Below are positions 1 to 6,117 of a DNA stretch of 13,324 bases, one piece after another. Each line of letters starts with the position of its first letter. Positions within the stretch are counted from its first letter, which is position 1. The notes beneath the pieces are model-generated. The model saw nothing but the letters and a program-made list of their open reading frames with translations. It did no database searches and had not been told where the DNA came from. The stretch is taken from NCBI GenBank assembly GCA_030628805.1, contig DAOVQG010000113.1, positions 1 to 13,324 on the forward strand, written 5' to 3'. The stretch comes from JAGMDK01 sp023128695 (GTDB taxonomy: Bacteria > Planctomycetota > Phycisphaerae > UBA1845 > Fen-1342). Both the position numbers and the translations under genes were made by a program.

Positions 1-16
1 CCGGGCCCTGTACCGG
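1..16. repeat. Edge copy of interspersed palindromic element
   Basis: The first 16 bases, CCGGGCCCTGTACCGG, match 15 of 16 positions of the core found twice inside the coding gene at 3687-3779 (CCGGGCCCCGTACCGG). The element is probably cut by the window edge. It shows the sequence family is dispersed and occurs in non-coding as well as coding DNA. The rest of 17-127 shows nothing I can name. Confidence 0.55.
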
Positions 17-127
17 ACGTCGCGCGAAAGCCTCTGACCGGAAATGGCACCAGCATCATTGGCCCCGGCGAGGCGATTTCCACAAATGTGGGTGACAGCA
101 AGCTCTTGAGCAGTGGCACACCGCACC

Positions 128-279
128 GAAGAGCCGCGGGCCTGAAGCCCGCGCGGTCGTTCGCGACCTATTGCGGCCTTCTCACCGTGTCACGTTCTCA
201 CGTCCCCACGTTCCCACGTTCCCACATTCCCACGTTCCCACGTTCCCACGTTCCCACGTTTCTCAGCCCGCGGCTCTTC
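128..279. repeat. 14-bp perfect inverted repeat framing a tandem array
   Basis: The arms are GAAGAGCCGCGGGC at 128-141 and GCCCGCGGCTCTTC at 266-279, exact reverse complements. The left arm can alternatively fold on its own: CGCGGGC (135-141), loop CTGAA, GCCCGCG (147-153). The interior holds the 8-bp tandem array at 191-262. No coding gene is credible here; open frames across it only translate the repeat. The element lies just upstream of mtnA and could affect transcription, but nothing shows that. Confidence 0.75.
191..262. repeat. 8-bp tandem repeat, nine units
   Basis: Nine consecutive 8-bp units with consensus CACGTTCC. Units 1, 2, 5 and 9 each differ at one or two bases and the others are exact. 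The array is pyrimidine-rich on the + strand. Short arrays like this often change copy number by slippage. Translation gives an artificial SHVPTFPR repeat, which I do not call a protein. Confidence 0.85.
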
Positions 280-332
280 ATGTTGTCCTAAAGCAGTACC
301 CTCTTTGGACCCTATAAGGTAAAAATCATCGT

Positions 333-1442
333 ATGAATACGACTTCCGATATCCAAGACCCGCGAATTCAGCGTGGCAACCTCGGCGTATTGCCGCCGAC
401 TCTCGCCTGGGTGGGTGGCTCCCAGGGAGCTTTGCACGTGCTGGATCAGACCCTGTTGCCGCTGAGCGTGCGGATGCACCGCTGTGACACCGTCGAGCAG
501 GTCTGGGAAGCCATTCGCACGCTGCGGGTCCGCGGCGCCCCGGCCATCGGGGTGGCGGCGGCATACGGCCTGTGCCTCGGAACGCGGCCATTTTGCGATC
601 TGCCGCCGACTGATTTTCTGGCCAAGGTGCGAGAAACGGGGGAGTACCTCTGTACCTGTCGGCCAACCGCCGTCAACCTGGCTTGGGCCGTGCGGCGAAT
701 CAGCGGTGTTGCAGAAGCGAACGCCCTCCGGGGCAGCGGAGCGGCGTGGGAGGCGATGCTCGTCGAGGCTCATGCCATGGCGCTGGAAGACGCGGAAACC
801 TGCCGGCGTATCGGCGAGGCCGGGGCCGACCTGATCCCCGAGGGCGGCGGCGTCCTGACGCACTGCAACGCCGGGGCCCTGGCAACCGTGGCGTACGGCA
901 CCGCGCTCGCGCTGCTGTACGTGGCTCACGAGCGGGGCCGGCAGTTCAAGGTCTACGCCGACGAAACTCGGCCTCTGCTGCAAGGCGCCCGGCTGACCGC
1001 GTACGAGCTGAATGCCGTGGGCCTCGACGTGACGGTCCTCTGCGACGGGGCTGCGGCCAGCCTGATGCAGGCCGGTCGCGTCCAGCTTGTGGTCGTCGGA
1101 GCCGATCGGATCGCGGCCAACGGCGACACGGCGAACAAGATCGGCACCTACAGCCTGGCGCTGGCGGCCCGGCACCACGGCATCCCATTTTACGTGGCGG
1201 CGCCGCTGAGCACGTTTGACCGTTCCCTGCGATCAGGAAAAGAGATTCCGATCGAGGAGCGGCCGGAGGATGAGGTTCGCTGTGCCTTCGGAAAGCCGTT
1301 CGTGCCCCCGAAGGTGCCCTGCCACAATCCCGCGTTCGACGTGACCCCGGCGGCGTTGCTCACCGGCATCGTGACCGAAAAAGGTGTCCTGGAACCGGTT
1401 ACGGAGGCTGTTATTACGATTTTTTTTGACAAAAGGGGTTGA
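333..1442 (+). CDS. mtnA: S-methyl-5-thioribose-1-phosphate isomerase (MtnA)
   Basis: A 369-residue protein with the full signature of MtnA, the cytoplasmic enzyme that converts 5-methylthioribose-1-phosphate to 5-methylthioribulose-1-phosphate in methionine salvage. Visible motifs are RGAPAIG (67-73), THCNAG with the likely catalytic Cys178, YADETRPLLQGARLTAYEL (208-226), VVGADRIAANGD with the likely catalytic Asp258, NKIGTYSLA (268-276) and the C-terminal NPAFDVTP (332-339). Length is usual for the family. Both catalytic residues are present, which argues for the isomerase rather than a related eIF2B-like regulatory subunit. The ATG at 333 follows AAGGT (316-320) at 12 nt, a weak site. No other salvage gene is nearby, so it is likely transcribed alone. 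A run of eight T at 1420-1427 lies in the last codons; a slip there would alter only the final residues. Confidence 0.96.
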   Translation: MNTTSDIQDPRIQRGNLGVLPPTLAWVGGSQGALHVLDQTLLPLSVRMHRCDTVEQVWEAIRTLRVRGAPAIGVAAAYGLCLGTRPFCDLPPTDFLAKVRETGEYLCTCRPTAVNLAWAVRRISGVAEANALRGSGAAWEAMLVEAHAMALEDAETCRRIGEAGADLIPEGGGVLTHCNAGALATVAYGTALALLYVAHERGRQFKVYADETRPLLQGARLTAYELNAVGLDVTVLCDGAAASLMQAGRVQLVVVGADRIAANGDTANKIGTYSLALAARHHGIPFYVAAPLSTFDRSLRSGKEIPIEERPEDEVRCAFGKPFVPPKVPCHNPAFDVTPAALLTGIVTEKGVLEPVTEAVITIFFDKRG

Positions 1443-1564
1443 AATGGGTTTACAGAGCCCTAAACTTCTGCTCTTAAATTTCATGGCGCGGTCGGATCGT
1501 GGTAGCGCATTTCTGTTTGCGCTCTTCCCCAATTTCTGAGCCGACCGTATGGTGGTTGCAATTA

Positions 1565-1608
1565 GGCTCATGGCTGACGGCGTGTGGCCGCCGGCTAATG
1601 GTTGAGCC
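1565..1608. other. Possible hairpin upstream of the first small gene
   Basis: GGCTCA (1565-1570) and TGAGCC (1603-1608) are reverse complements, with an inner CGGCG/CGCCG pair (1578-1582 and 1589-1593) slightly off centre. It lies about 30 bases before the ribosome binding site of the small gene at 1652. It has no T-tract, so it is not a standard terminator. The remaining DNA between mtnA and this gene (1443-1637) shows nothing clear. Confidence 0.35.
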
Positions 1609-1651
1609 AGGCTTGGTACGAAGGTTTGCGTTCTCGCAAAGGAGGCTCATG

Positions 1652-1780
1652 ATGAGCAAAATGTGGTGGAAGGGTGCGATGCTCGTCCTGGCGACGGGCA
1701 CCACACTGGGACTCGGTTTGGGCGGCGGCTGTCTGGCCAACACCGTCCAGCGCATCCTGGTAGCCGTCGCGTTCGATTAA
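1652..1780 (+). CDS. Tiny exported or membrane peptide with one cysteine (42 aa), small gene 1
   Basis: I do not recognise this gene by homology. It encodes MSKMWWKGAM..., a basic and aromatic start, a hydrophobic Gly/Leu-rich stretch to GLGGGC (Cys27), then a 15-residue tail ending AVAFD. A very strong ribosome binding site, AAAGGAGG at 1638-1645, sits 6 nt before this ATG. The in-frame ATG at 1649 is only 3 nt away and less likely, and the longer open frame from 1499 ignores this site. The cysteine after a hydrophobic run recalls a lipoprotein signal, but GGGC is a poor lipobox. Three similar small genes follow in the same direction, which supports a real gene. The function is unknown and may be that of a small envelope peptide. 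Confidence 0.6.
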   Translation: MSKMWWKGAMLVLATGTTLGLGLGGGCLANTVQRILVAVAFD

Positions 1781-1827
1781 GTCGACCGGCGGTCTGTAAC
1801 TCTGATTCAAGAATGGGAGACATGTTA

Positions 1828-1959
1828 ATGAAGTTCAAGATCAAAGCTGCACTGTTCGTGCTGAGCACCGGCATGATCGCGCTGGCCACCGGAAGCTGCT
1901 TCTTCCGCTACCTGGGCGACCTTGTCGGTGACACGATCGTGTTCCGGAACATCGACTAG
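1828..1959 (+). CDS. Tiny exported or membrane peptide with one cysteine (43 aa), small gene 2
   Basis: Unrecognised by homology. The protein starts MKFKIKAALF, a classic basic-then-hydrophobic export start, reaches IALATGSC (Cys24) and ends with a 19-residue polar and aromatic tail (FFRYLGD...FRNID). GGGAGA at 1815-1820 is 7 nt from this ATG. The upstream in-frame ATG at 1822 is 1 nt from that site and is less likely. ATGSC only loosely fits a lipobox, so it could be either a lipoprotein or a single-span membrane peptide. It lies 47 bases after small gene 1 and shares its layout: signal-like N-terminus, one cysteine, short tail. Confidence 0.62.
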   Translation: MKFKIKAALFVLSTGMIALATGSCFFRYLGDLVGDTIVFRNID

Positions 1960-1976
1960 TTGAAAAAAACGAACAG

Positions 1977-2025
1977 GTCCCCACGCCGCCCCGGTTCTTG
2001 GACCGCGGGGGCGCGTCGTGTGGAC
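1977..2025. other. Imperfect inverted repeat between small genes 2 and 3
   Basis: A long, GC-rich, imperfect stem. GTCC (1977-1980) pairs with GGAC (2022-2025), CACG (1982-1985) with CGTG (2017-2020), then CGC (1987-1989) with GCG (2013-2015), all on one axis; CGGT/ACCG (1992-1995 and 2002-2005) closes the tip slightly off axis. There is no T-tract. It could stabilise or attenuate transcripts between the small genes. Confidence 0.5.
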
Positions 2026-2048
2026 CGGGAGATCTTAGGAGACTCAAA

Positions 2049-2219
2049 ATGAAGAAGTCCAAATGGGTGACACTCGTGCTGCTCGCCGGCAGTGCGACGC
2101 TGTTTAGTAACGGATGCCTCGGCTCCTTCTGGCAGGGCCTGTGGAACACCGGCTGGCCCACCAACAATCGCTGGCTCAATATGGGTGTCGACGTTGCCAA
2201 TGAGGTGATCTTCGGCTAA
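2049..2219 (+). CDS. Tiny putative lipoprotein (56 aa), small gene 3
   Basis: The best of the four small genes. MKKSKWVTLVLLAGSATLFSNGC has a charged n-region, a hydrophobic core and a cysteine at 23 (LFSNGC, a near-lipobox). After it comes a tryptophan-rich tail (FWQGLWNTGWPTNNRW) ending NEVIFG. The ribosome binding site AGGAG at 2037-2041 is 7 nt from the ATG. Small Cys-plus-Trp-rich peptides of this style seem familiar to me from planctomycete annotations, where they are hypothetical; this is an impression, not a search result. It is likely exported and perhaps lipid-anchored. Function unknown. Confidence 0.75.
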   Translation: MKKSKWVTLVLLAGSATLFSNGCLGSFWQGLWNTGWPTNNRWLNMGVDVANEVIFG

Positions 2220-2231
2220 GCCCGGCCTGGC

Positions 2232-2265
2232 GCGGATCACGGCCCGCCGTCGGGCCACGGTCCGC
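2232..2265. other. GC-rich hairpin between small genes 3 and 4
   Basis: Arms are symmetric about one axis: GCGGATC (2232-2238) with GGTCCGC (2259-2265), a two-base mismatch, then GGCCCG (2241-2246) with CGGGCC (2251-2256) around a CCGT loop. With no U-tract it is not a canonical terminator, but it is stable enough to protect or attenuate a transcript. It starts 13 bases after the stop of small gene 3. Confidence 0.6.
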
Positions 2266-2372
2266 ATGTGTTGACAAGTCGTCACGGCTGAGAGCGCCCC
2301 CACGAAACGGAACGCGGTCGGCACGTCGTCGGCCAGTTCGTTCGGAATAGAATTAGTGATAGGAGAATAACC

Positions 2373-2519
2373 ATGTTGAAGCGCAAAGCATTTTGGCTCT
2401 TGCTGCTGGCCGCGGGTGGCATCATGCGGCTCGGAGTGGAGTGCTTCCCCGAGCCCGACGTCGCCCTGAACCTGTTGGATCTCAGTGCCCTCACGACCAC
2501 TGGGACCACCGGCGGCTAA
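2373..2519 (+). CDS. Tiny exported or membrane peptide with one cysteine (48 aa), small gene 4
   Basis: MLKRKAFWLLLLAAGGIMRLGVEC has a basic start, a strong leucine core and Cys24, followed by FPEPDVALNLLDLSAL and a Thr/Gly tail (TTTGTTGG). AGGAGA at 2361-2366 is 6 nt before the ATG. GVEC is not a good lipobox. No homology is recognised. It is the last of the four small genes and is followed after 57 bases by the intrinsic terminator at 2577-2612, so it probably closes their transcription unit. It is short and easily missed, but the ribosome binding site and the shared layout support it. Confidence 0.65.
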   Translation: MLKRKAFWLLLLAAGGIMRLGVECFPEPDVALNLLDLSALTTTGTTGG

Positions 2520-2576
2520 CACGTTTGGAACCACCAGCGGCGGGCACCGCGGCCCGCCGGCGATTCCGAACTACTA

Positions 2577-2612
2577 ACGGGGTACACCCATATTGGGTTG
2601 TATCCCGTTTTT
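2577..2612 (+). terminator. Strong intrinsic terminator after the small-gene cluster
   Basis: ACGGGGTACACCC (2577-2589) pairs with GGGTTGTATCCCGT (2595-2608) with one G-T pair and one bulged T, closing on an ATATT loop; five T (2608-2612) follow at once. It separates the small genes from the coiled-coil gene that starts 32 bases later, so the latter needs its own promoter or read-through. Confidence 0.85.
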
Positions 2613-2643
2613 CTTTGCGCCGAACTGAACCAGGCCAGAGGTA

Positions 2644-5472
2644 ATGACAGCCGCTGCTGCCAATGACAATTCTGACGCCGATGCGCGTCACCCGGATATG
2701 GAGCGGCCGGAGTATCGTCGTCTGGAGCAGGCCGCCCGGAAAGCGGCCCGGGCCGAGGTTGCGGAGGCTCAGCGGCAACTCGCCCAGAGGAACGCCGCGC
2801 TGAACGCGCAAGCCGCCGAGGTCGCGGTTCAGCGAGACCGGCTGGACATGCTCGCGCATCAGCTCCACATCCAGGAAAGCAAGCTGCGGCAGGAACACAC
2901 CGAGCTCGATCTTCAAACCGAGCAGATGCGCCGGCGGGCGGAAAACCTGGCGGCCCGCTTTCGGGCGCAACGGCAGGCCTTGCGACAGCACGTCGCCGTG
3001 GTCCGCAACCACGAGCGGGAGTTGGAGAAACGAACGCAACGCGCCCGGGACGAAATCGTCGCGTTACGGGCGGAGTTGCGGCAACGCCAAGCCGAGTTGG
3101 ACGCCCGGGGCGCGCAGCTCGAGGTCTCTGAAGGGAACCTCAACACGCGCTGGGAGGAATTGGACCAGCGTGAACAGCACTTCAACGAGCAGCTCGCGGC
3201 CCAGGAAGCCGACCAACGTCGCCTGGCGGAACTGGAGACCGAGCTAGCACGACGCCGGAAGTCGGCGGACGAGGCACGCCGTAAGGCGGAGGAGATTGAG
3301 CGGCAAGCCCGGCAGTACCACGAGGAAGCACTGGCCCTGCGGGAGCAGGCCGAAGAGCGCGACAGCGAGAGCCGGCAGGCGGCGCTGGCGCTGGAGCTCG
3401 AGCGGCAAGAACTCCAGCGCGATAAGACTGTGATCGAAGAGGCCCGAGAGGGGCTCGACGCGCTCCGCTCGCAACGTGAACAGGATTTGACCCGGGCCCG
3501 GGGCTTGCTACGCGAGCAGGCCGAGCAGGTACGGCAGGCCCAGCGCTCGCTGCTGGCGGCCCCGCGGCGCTGGTGGCTGCGGAGCGGCGGCATGTCCGTG
3601 GCGGCCGCGATTCTGACCGCTGTTGTATGGCTGGCCTGGCACCCCGCTCTATACCGCTCCACAACCGAAATCCGCATCATCAGCACTGTAGCGGCCGGGC
3701 CCCGTACCGGCCGAGATGACCGGTCGGAGGCCGGTCCCTCACAAGAGGGGAATGTAGCGGCCGGGCCCCGTACCGGCCGTAGCCCCGCCACTTTGCCCGC
3801 GGCTGAAACCGACGCTCCGGCTGCCCCAGGCAGCCCGCTTGCCCGAGTGCTGGCCGAGCACCGCCGGGCTGTGCTCGATCCGCGACTCCTGGCCGATGAT
3901 GATCTCGCGAATGAATGGGCGGAGGCTTGTGCAGCCGAGCGTGTAACGGTGACGGCGGCTAAGAAAAAACTGGTACTTCTGCTGAGCGTAACAGGCCCGG
4001 ATTTTCGCGACGCCGAGCGCCTCGTCCAGGCCGCCGCCGACACTTATCAGCGGCGGGTGAACAGCGTTCCGGCCGACGTGAACCTGCCGCGGCACTATTA
4101 CGATTTCCTGGCTTGGCAAGACGAGTTGCAAACCGCGCGGGAAGAGAAGAAGCTGGAGCGGGCCGGCGACGAGGCCGCCCTGGCCAAGACGCCGAATCCG
4201 GAGCAACGGGAGCGCATGGTGGCGGAAGCCGACCGCCTCGAAAATGAAATGGCCGGCGTGACCGCCTCGCTCGAAGAACAGCGGGCGGCCTTGGCAGTAT
4301 TACTGGCCGCGAAGGTCCCGCCGGGACGTGTCGATCCGGCCGACGTGGAGGACGCCCTCACGCTGGACGCTATTTGTCAGGAAGACCACAAGGAATATCA
4401 CGCCGTCGCGTCAAAGTACCGCACCGAATTGACCGTCAGCATGTTGCTGTTGGTGGACCCGCTGAAGTCCGTTCGGCAGGTCTTGGCTGACTACGCGGCG
4501 TCGCTCGCGGAACAGCGTGAACTGAACCCCCCGGCCGAGCTCACCCCCACCCTAGAGACGTGTGCGGCCGAAGTGGCGCAAATCCGGTCACGCTTCGCGG
4601 AGTTTGCCGTGCAGTGGCGAACATGGGTAGAGGAGGTCCAGGGCCTGGACGTTTCCCCAGACGCCGTCGAGCAGGCCGTCGTTGACCTGGTCCAACGCCA
4701 GCGCGATGTCGCGGGTGCCGTTCGGCGGCTGTCGAACGACGTGGACAAATTCGTGTCTGAGAATGCCGCCCGGGTCGAGGGGCTCGACGCGGGTGGCAAC
4801 GGAGGCACGCGCGCGGTGGTCGTGGCCGCCGTCCTGCGGGGAGAGCACGCGGCCGTGAAAACAGTGGTCGCTGCTTATTTGGAAGCCGCCGAGAAGATCG
4901 CGCTGACCGAGAATGTGGAGCTGGACGCCCAGGACCGGCAACTCCGCGCCCTGCGGATGCGGCTCGACCAGCGGCGTGAGTTGGTCCACGAGCGGCTCCA
5001 GCTTCAAGCGGACCGGGTAGCGCGTGAGAGGCACGCTGCCCGCCTGGACGAAGTGCGCGAACGGGTTCTCCGGCTGGAGCGTCGTCGGGAGGAATTGGTG
5101 CGTGATCTGACGGCTGCCTTGCGGACCGTGCGCGGTCTCGACGAGGCGGTACGCCGATACGACGAACTGGTAGGGCGGCTACAGCAAGACGACGCCGACA
5201 TTGCCCGACTGGAAGCGCGGATCGATGAGCTAAAGGAAAAGCTGGACAGCGCTCGGCGGCAGGGGCCGTCGCCGGATCGAGTGCGCGCCGGCCAACCGGT
5301 GACGGGGCCGGTCCGGCAGGCGCGTTACCGCCACGCCGTCCTGGCTGCGATGGTAGCCCTGGCCGCTACGTGGCTGGTGTGCGTGTTGATGATCACGAAA
5401 CATCCCTGGCGCCGCGGTGAGGCCGACCAACTGGCTGAGTTGCTCACGCCGAATGAGGCCGAGCGGGAGTAA
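2644..5472 (+). CDS. Wzz-like envelope coiled-coil protein, two membrane segments (942 aa)
   Basis: Residues about 15-308 are a nearly unbroken Arg/Glu/Gln-rich coiled coil with no signal peptide, so likely cytoplasmic. Membrane segment 1 is about 317-332 (MSVAAAILTAVVWLAW), followed by HPALYRSTTEIRI, like the start of Wzz/chain-length-determinant domains. The external part (about 335-890) has a mixed region, including SVTGPDFRDAERLVQAAADTY near 457-477, and two more coiled coils (about 480-555 and 770-880). Membrane segment 2 is about 898-917, then a short charged cytoplasmic tail. This topology fits Wzz-type regulators of polysaccharide export, but the 300-residue N-terminal coiled coil is unusual and no kinase or polymerase gene is adjacent. 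Residues 349-379 come from an inserted palindromic repeat. The start is uncertain: AGAGG is only 2 nt from this ATG, and the in-frame ATG at 2698 would remove 18 residues. Confidence 0.8.
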   Translation: MTAAAANDNSDADARHPDMERPEYRRLEQAARKAARAEVAEAQRQLAQRNAALNAQAAEVAVQRDRLDMLAHQLHIQESKLRQEHTELDLQTEQMRRRAENLAARFRAQRQALRQHVAVVRNHERELEKRTQRARDEIVALRAELRQRQAELDARGAQLEVSEGNLNTRWEELDQREQHFNEQLAAQEADQRRLAELETELARRRKSADEARRKAEEIERQARQYHEEALALREQAEERDSESRQAALALELERQELQRDKTVIEEAREGLDALRSQREQDLTRARGLLREQAEQVRQAQRSLLAAPRRWWLRSGGMSVAAAILTAVVWLAWHPALYRSTTEIRIISTVAAGPRTGRDDRSEAGPSQEGNVAAGPRTGRSPATLPAAETDAPAAPGSPLARVLAEHRRAVLDPRLLADDDLANEWAEACAAERVTVTAAKKKLVLLLSVTGPDFRDAERLVQAAADTYQRRVNSVPADVNLPRHYYDFLAWQDELQTAREEKKLERAGDEAALAKTPNPEQRERMVAEADRLENEMAGVTASLEEQRAALAVLLAAKVPPGRVDPADVEDALTLDAICQEDHKEYHAVASKYRTELTVSMLLLVDPLKSVRQVLADYAASLAEQRELNPPAELTPTLETCAAEVAQIRSRFAEFAVQWRTWVEEVQGLDVSPDAVEQAVVDLVQRQRDVAGAVRRLSNDVDKFVSENAARVEGLDAGGNGGTRAVVVAAVLRGEHAAVKTVVAAYLEAAEKIALTENVELDAQDRQLRALRMRLDQRRELVHERLQLQADRVARERHAARLDEVRERVLRLERRREELVRDLTAALRTVRGLDEAVRRYDELVGRLQQDDADIARLEARIDELKEKLDSARRQGPSPDRVRAGQPVTGPVRQARYRHAVLAAMVALAATWLVCVLMITKHPWRRGEADQLAELLTPNEAERE
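3687..3779. repeat. Palindromic element inserted in frame, two copies
   Basis: A 27-bp sequence starting TGTAGCGGCCGGGC occurs at 3687-3713 and again, identical, at 3753-3779, 66 bases apart. The frame is kept, giving VAAGPRTGR twice (residues 349-357 and 371-379). Between the copies, CCGGTCGGAGGCCGGTCCCT is an imperfect reverse complement of the first copy, so 3687-3743 is itself an imperfect palindrome. A related core lies at 1-16, and TGTAGCG ends bound the repeat block at 5495-5701. It sits just outside membrane segment 1, where an unstructured insert may be tolerated. Confidence 0.8.
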
Positions 5473-5494
5473 CGTTCTCCTGCTGGTCAGGAAA

Positions 5495-5701
5495 TGTAGC
5501 GTCCGGGACAGAGCCCTCAGAGCGATGGGTGGCACGGCCGTGTCGGCCGTGAATACATGCGATCCGCACACGGCTGACACAGCCGTGCCACCCCCCGTGA
5601 ATACATGCAATCCGCACACGGCTGACACAGCCGTGCCACCCCCCGCAGGCGGAAGATGCGGCCTGCGAACGTTGACGGCCTGTGAGCCGCAGGCCGCTAC
5701 A
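5495..5701. repeat. Mosaic of palindromic repeats in a convergent intergenic region
   Basis: The space between two converging genes is bounded by TGTAGCG (5495-5501) and its reverse complement CGCTACA (5695-5701). Inside, GGTGGCACGGCCGTG... (5528-5551) is a near-perfect inverted copy of CACGGCTGACACAGCCGTG... (5569-5592, two mismatches over 24 bp), and GCGGCCTG (5658-5665) pairs with CAGGCCGC (5690-5697). No protein is credible here. There is no T-tract, but the strong stems may end transcripts from both sides. Confidence 0.8.
5549..5644. repeat. 48-bp tandem duplication
   Basis: Units 5549-5596 and 5597-5644 begin GTGAATACATGC and end in CCACCCCCC; they differ at one base (GCGATCC versus GCAATCC). 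Each unit carries one arm of the palindrome described for 5495-5701. The near identity points to a recent duplication. Two adjacent units without spacers do not make a CRISPR array. Confidence 0.9.
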
Positions 5702-5720
5702 TGACTTTTGCGGCGGACTG

Positions 5721-6080
5721 TTATCGTTGCAGCGCGGCGATCGCGTCCGCAGTGCTGTCGAAGAATTGAAAAAGCTTTTCCAGTCTGGTGATATGGAAAA
5801 CCCGCTGGAGTTCGGGACGTGCCGCACTGAGGACGATTTGGGCTTGCGCCAGATCAGCCTTTTTTCGCAGTTGGATCAATACCCCGATCGAGCGTGACGA
5901 GAAGAACCGCACTTCCGAAAAATCGAGCACCATGTTTCGCCGGCCGAGGTTGTCCACGAGCACATTGAGCTCGCGTTCGGTGTTCTCTATGGCGGCGGCC
6001 TCCGAACTGGAGTCATCGGGGAAGCGCACGACGATGACATGCTCGTGCTCTTCGACTCGCAAGCTTGCTTCCTCGGCCAT
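5721..6080 (-). CDS. STAS-domain protein, anti-sigma factor antagonist type
   Basis: A 119-residue single-domain protein of the SpoIIAA/anti-anti-sigma fold. The diagnostic stretch is MVLDFSEVRFFSSRSIGVLI (50-69), equivalent to the usual VDFS-x4-hDSSGLGxLL around the phosphorylated serine. By alignment Ser62 is the likely phosphosite, but the preceding Asp is Ser61 and the SG after it is RS. The C-terminal helix region RVFHITRLEKLFQFFDS (93-109) is typical of the family. In known systems such proteins bind a kinase/anti-sigma partner when unphosphorylated and so free a sigma factor or switch a phosphatase pathway; no partner is in this window. GGAG lies 8 nt before the ATG. It follows the CMD gene by 37 bases on the same strand, probably in one operon. 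Confidence 0.9.
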   Translation of the reverse strand: MAEEASLRVEEHEHVIVVRFPDDSSSEAAAIENTERELNVLVDNLGRRNMVLDFSEVRFFSSRSIGVLIQLRKKADLAQAQIVLSAARPELQRVFHITRLEKLFQFFDSTADAIAALQR

Positions 6081-6117
6081 GGTTAAAACTCCACCGCGGG
6101 GACGCGGGCTCTCATGT

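Noticed and set aside
191..262. Possible CRISPR-like repeats here and at 5549-5644
   Set aside because: Units are contiguous, too short or only two in number, and have no spacers; no cas gene is nearby.
88..291. 67-residue open frame with SHVPTFPR repeats
   Set aside because: It is simply the translation of the 8-bp tandem array, without a convincing start or a known motif.
1420..1427. Run of eight T as terminator or programmed frameshift at the end of mtnA
   Set aside because: It lies inside the coding sequence without a good stem before it, and the annotated frame already gives a normal-length enzyme.
2271..2299. TTGACA as a -35 box before small gene 4
   Set aside because: The match to TTGACA is perfect, but no -10-like sequence lies at the right distance (the region there is GC-rich), so I do not call a promoter.
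2913..4043. 376-residue open frame on the minus strand of the coiled-coil gene
   Set aside because: Low-complexity Ser/Arg/Ala composition typical of the reverse strand of a GC-rich coiled-coil gene.
5417..5704. Open frame overlapping the end of the coiled-coil gene and the repeat block
   Set aside because: Most of it is translated palindromic repeat and the 48-bp duplication; no ribosome binding site.
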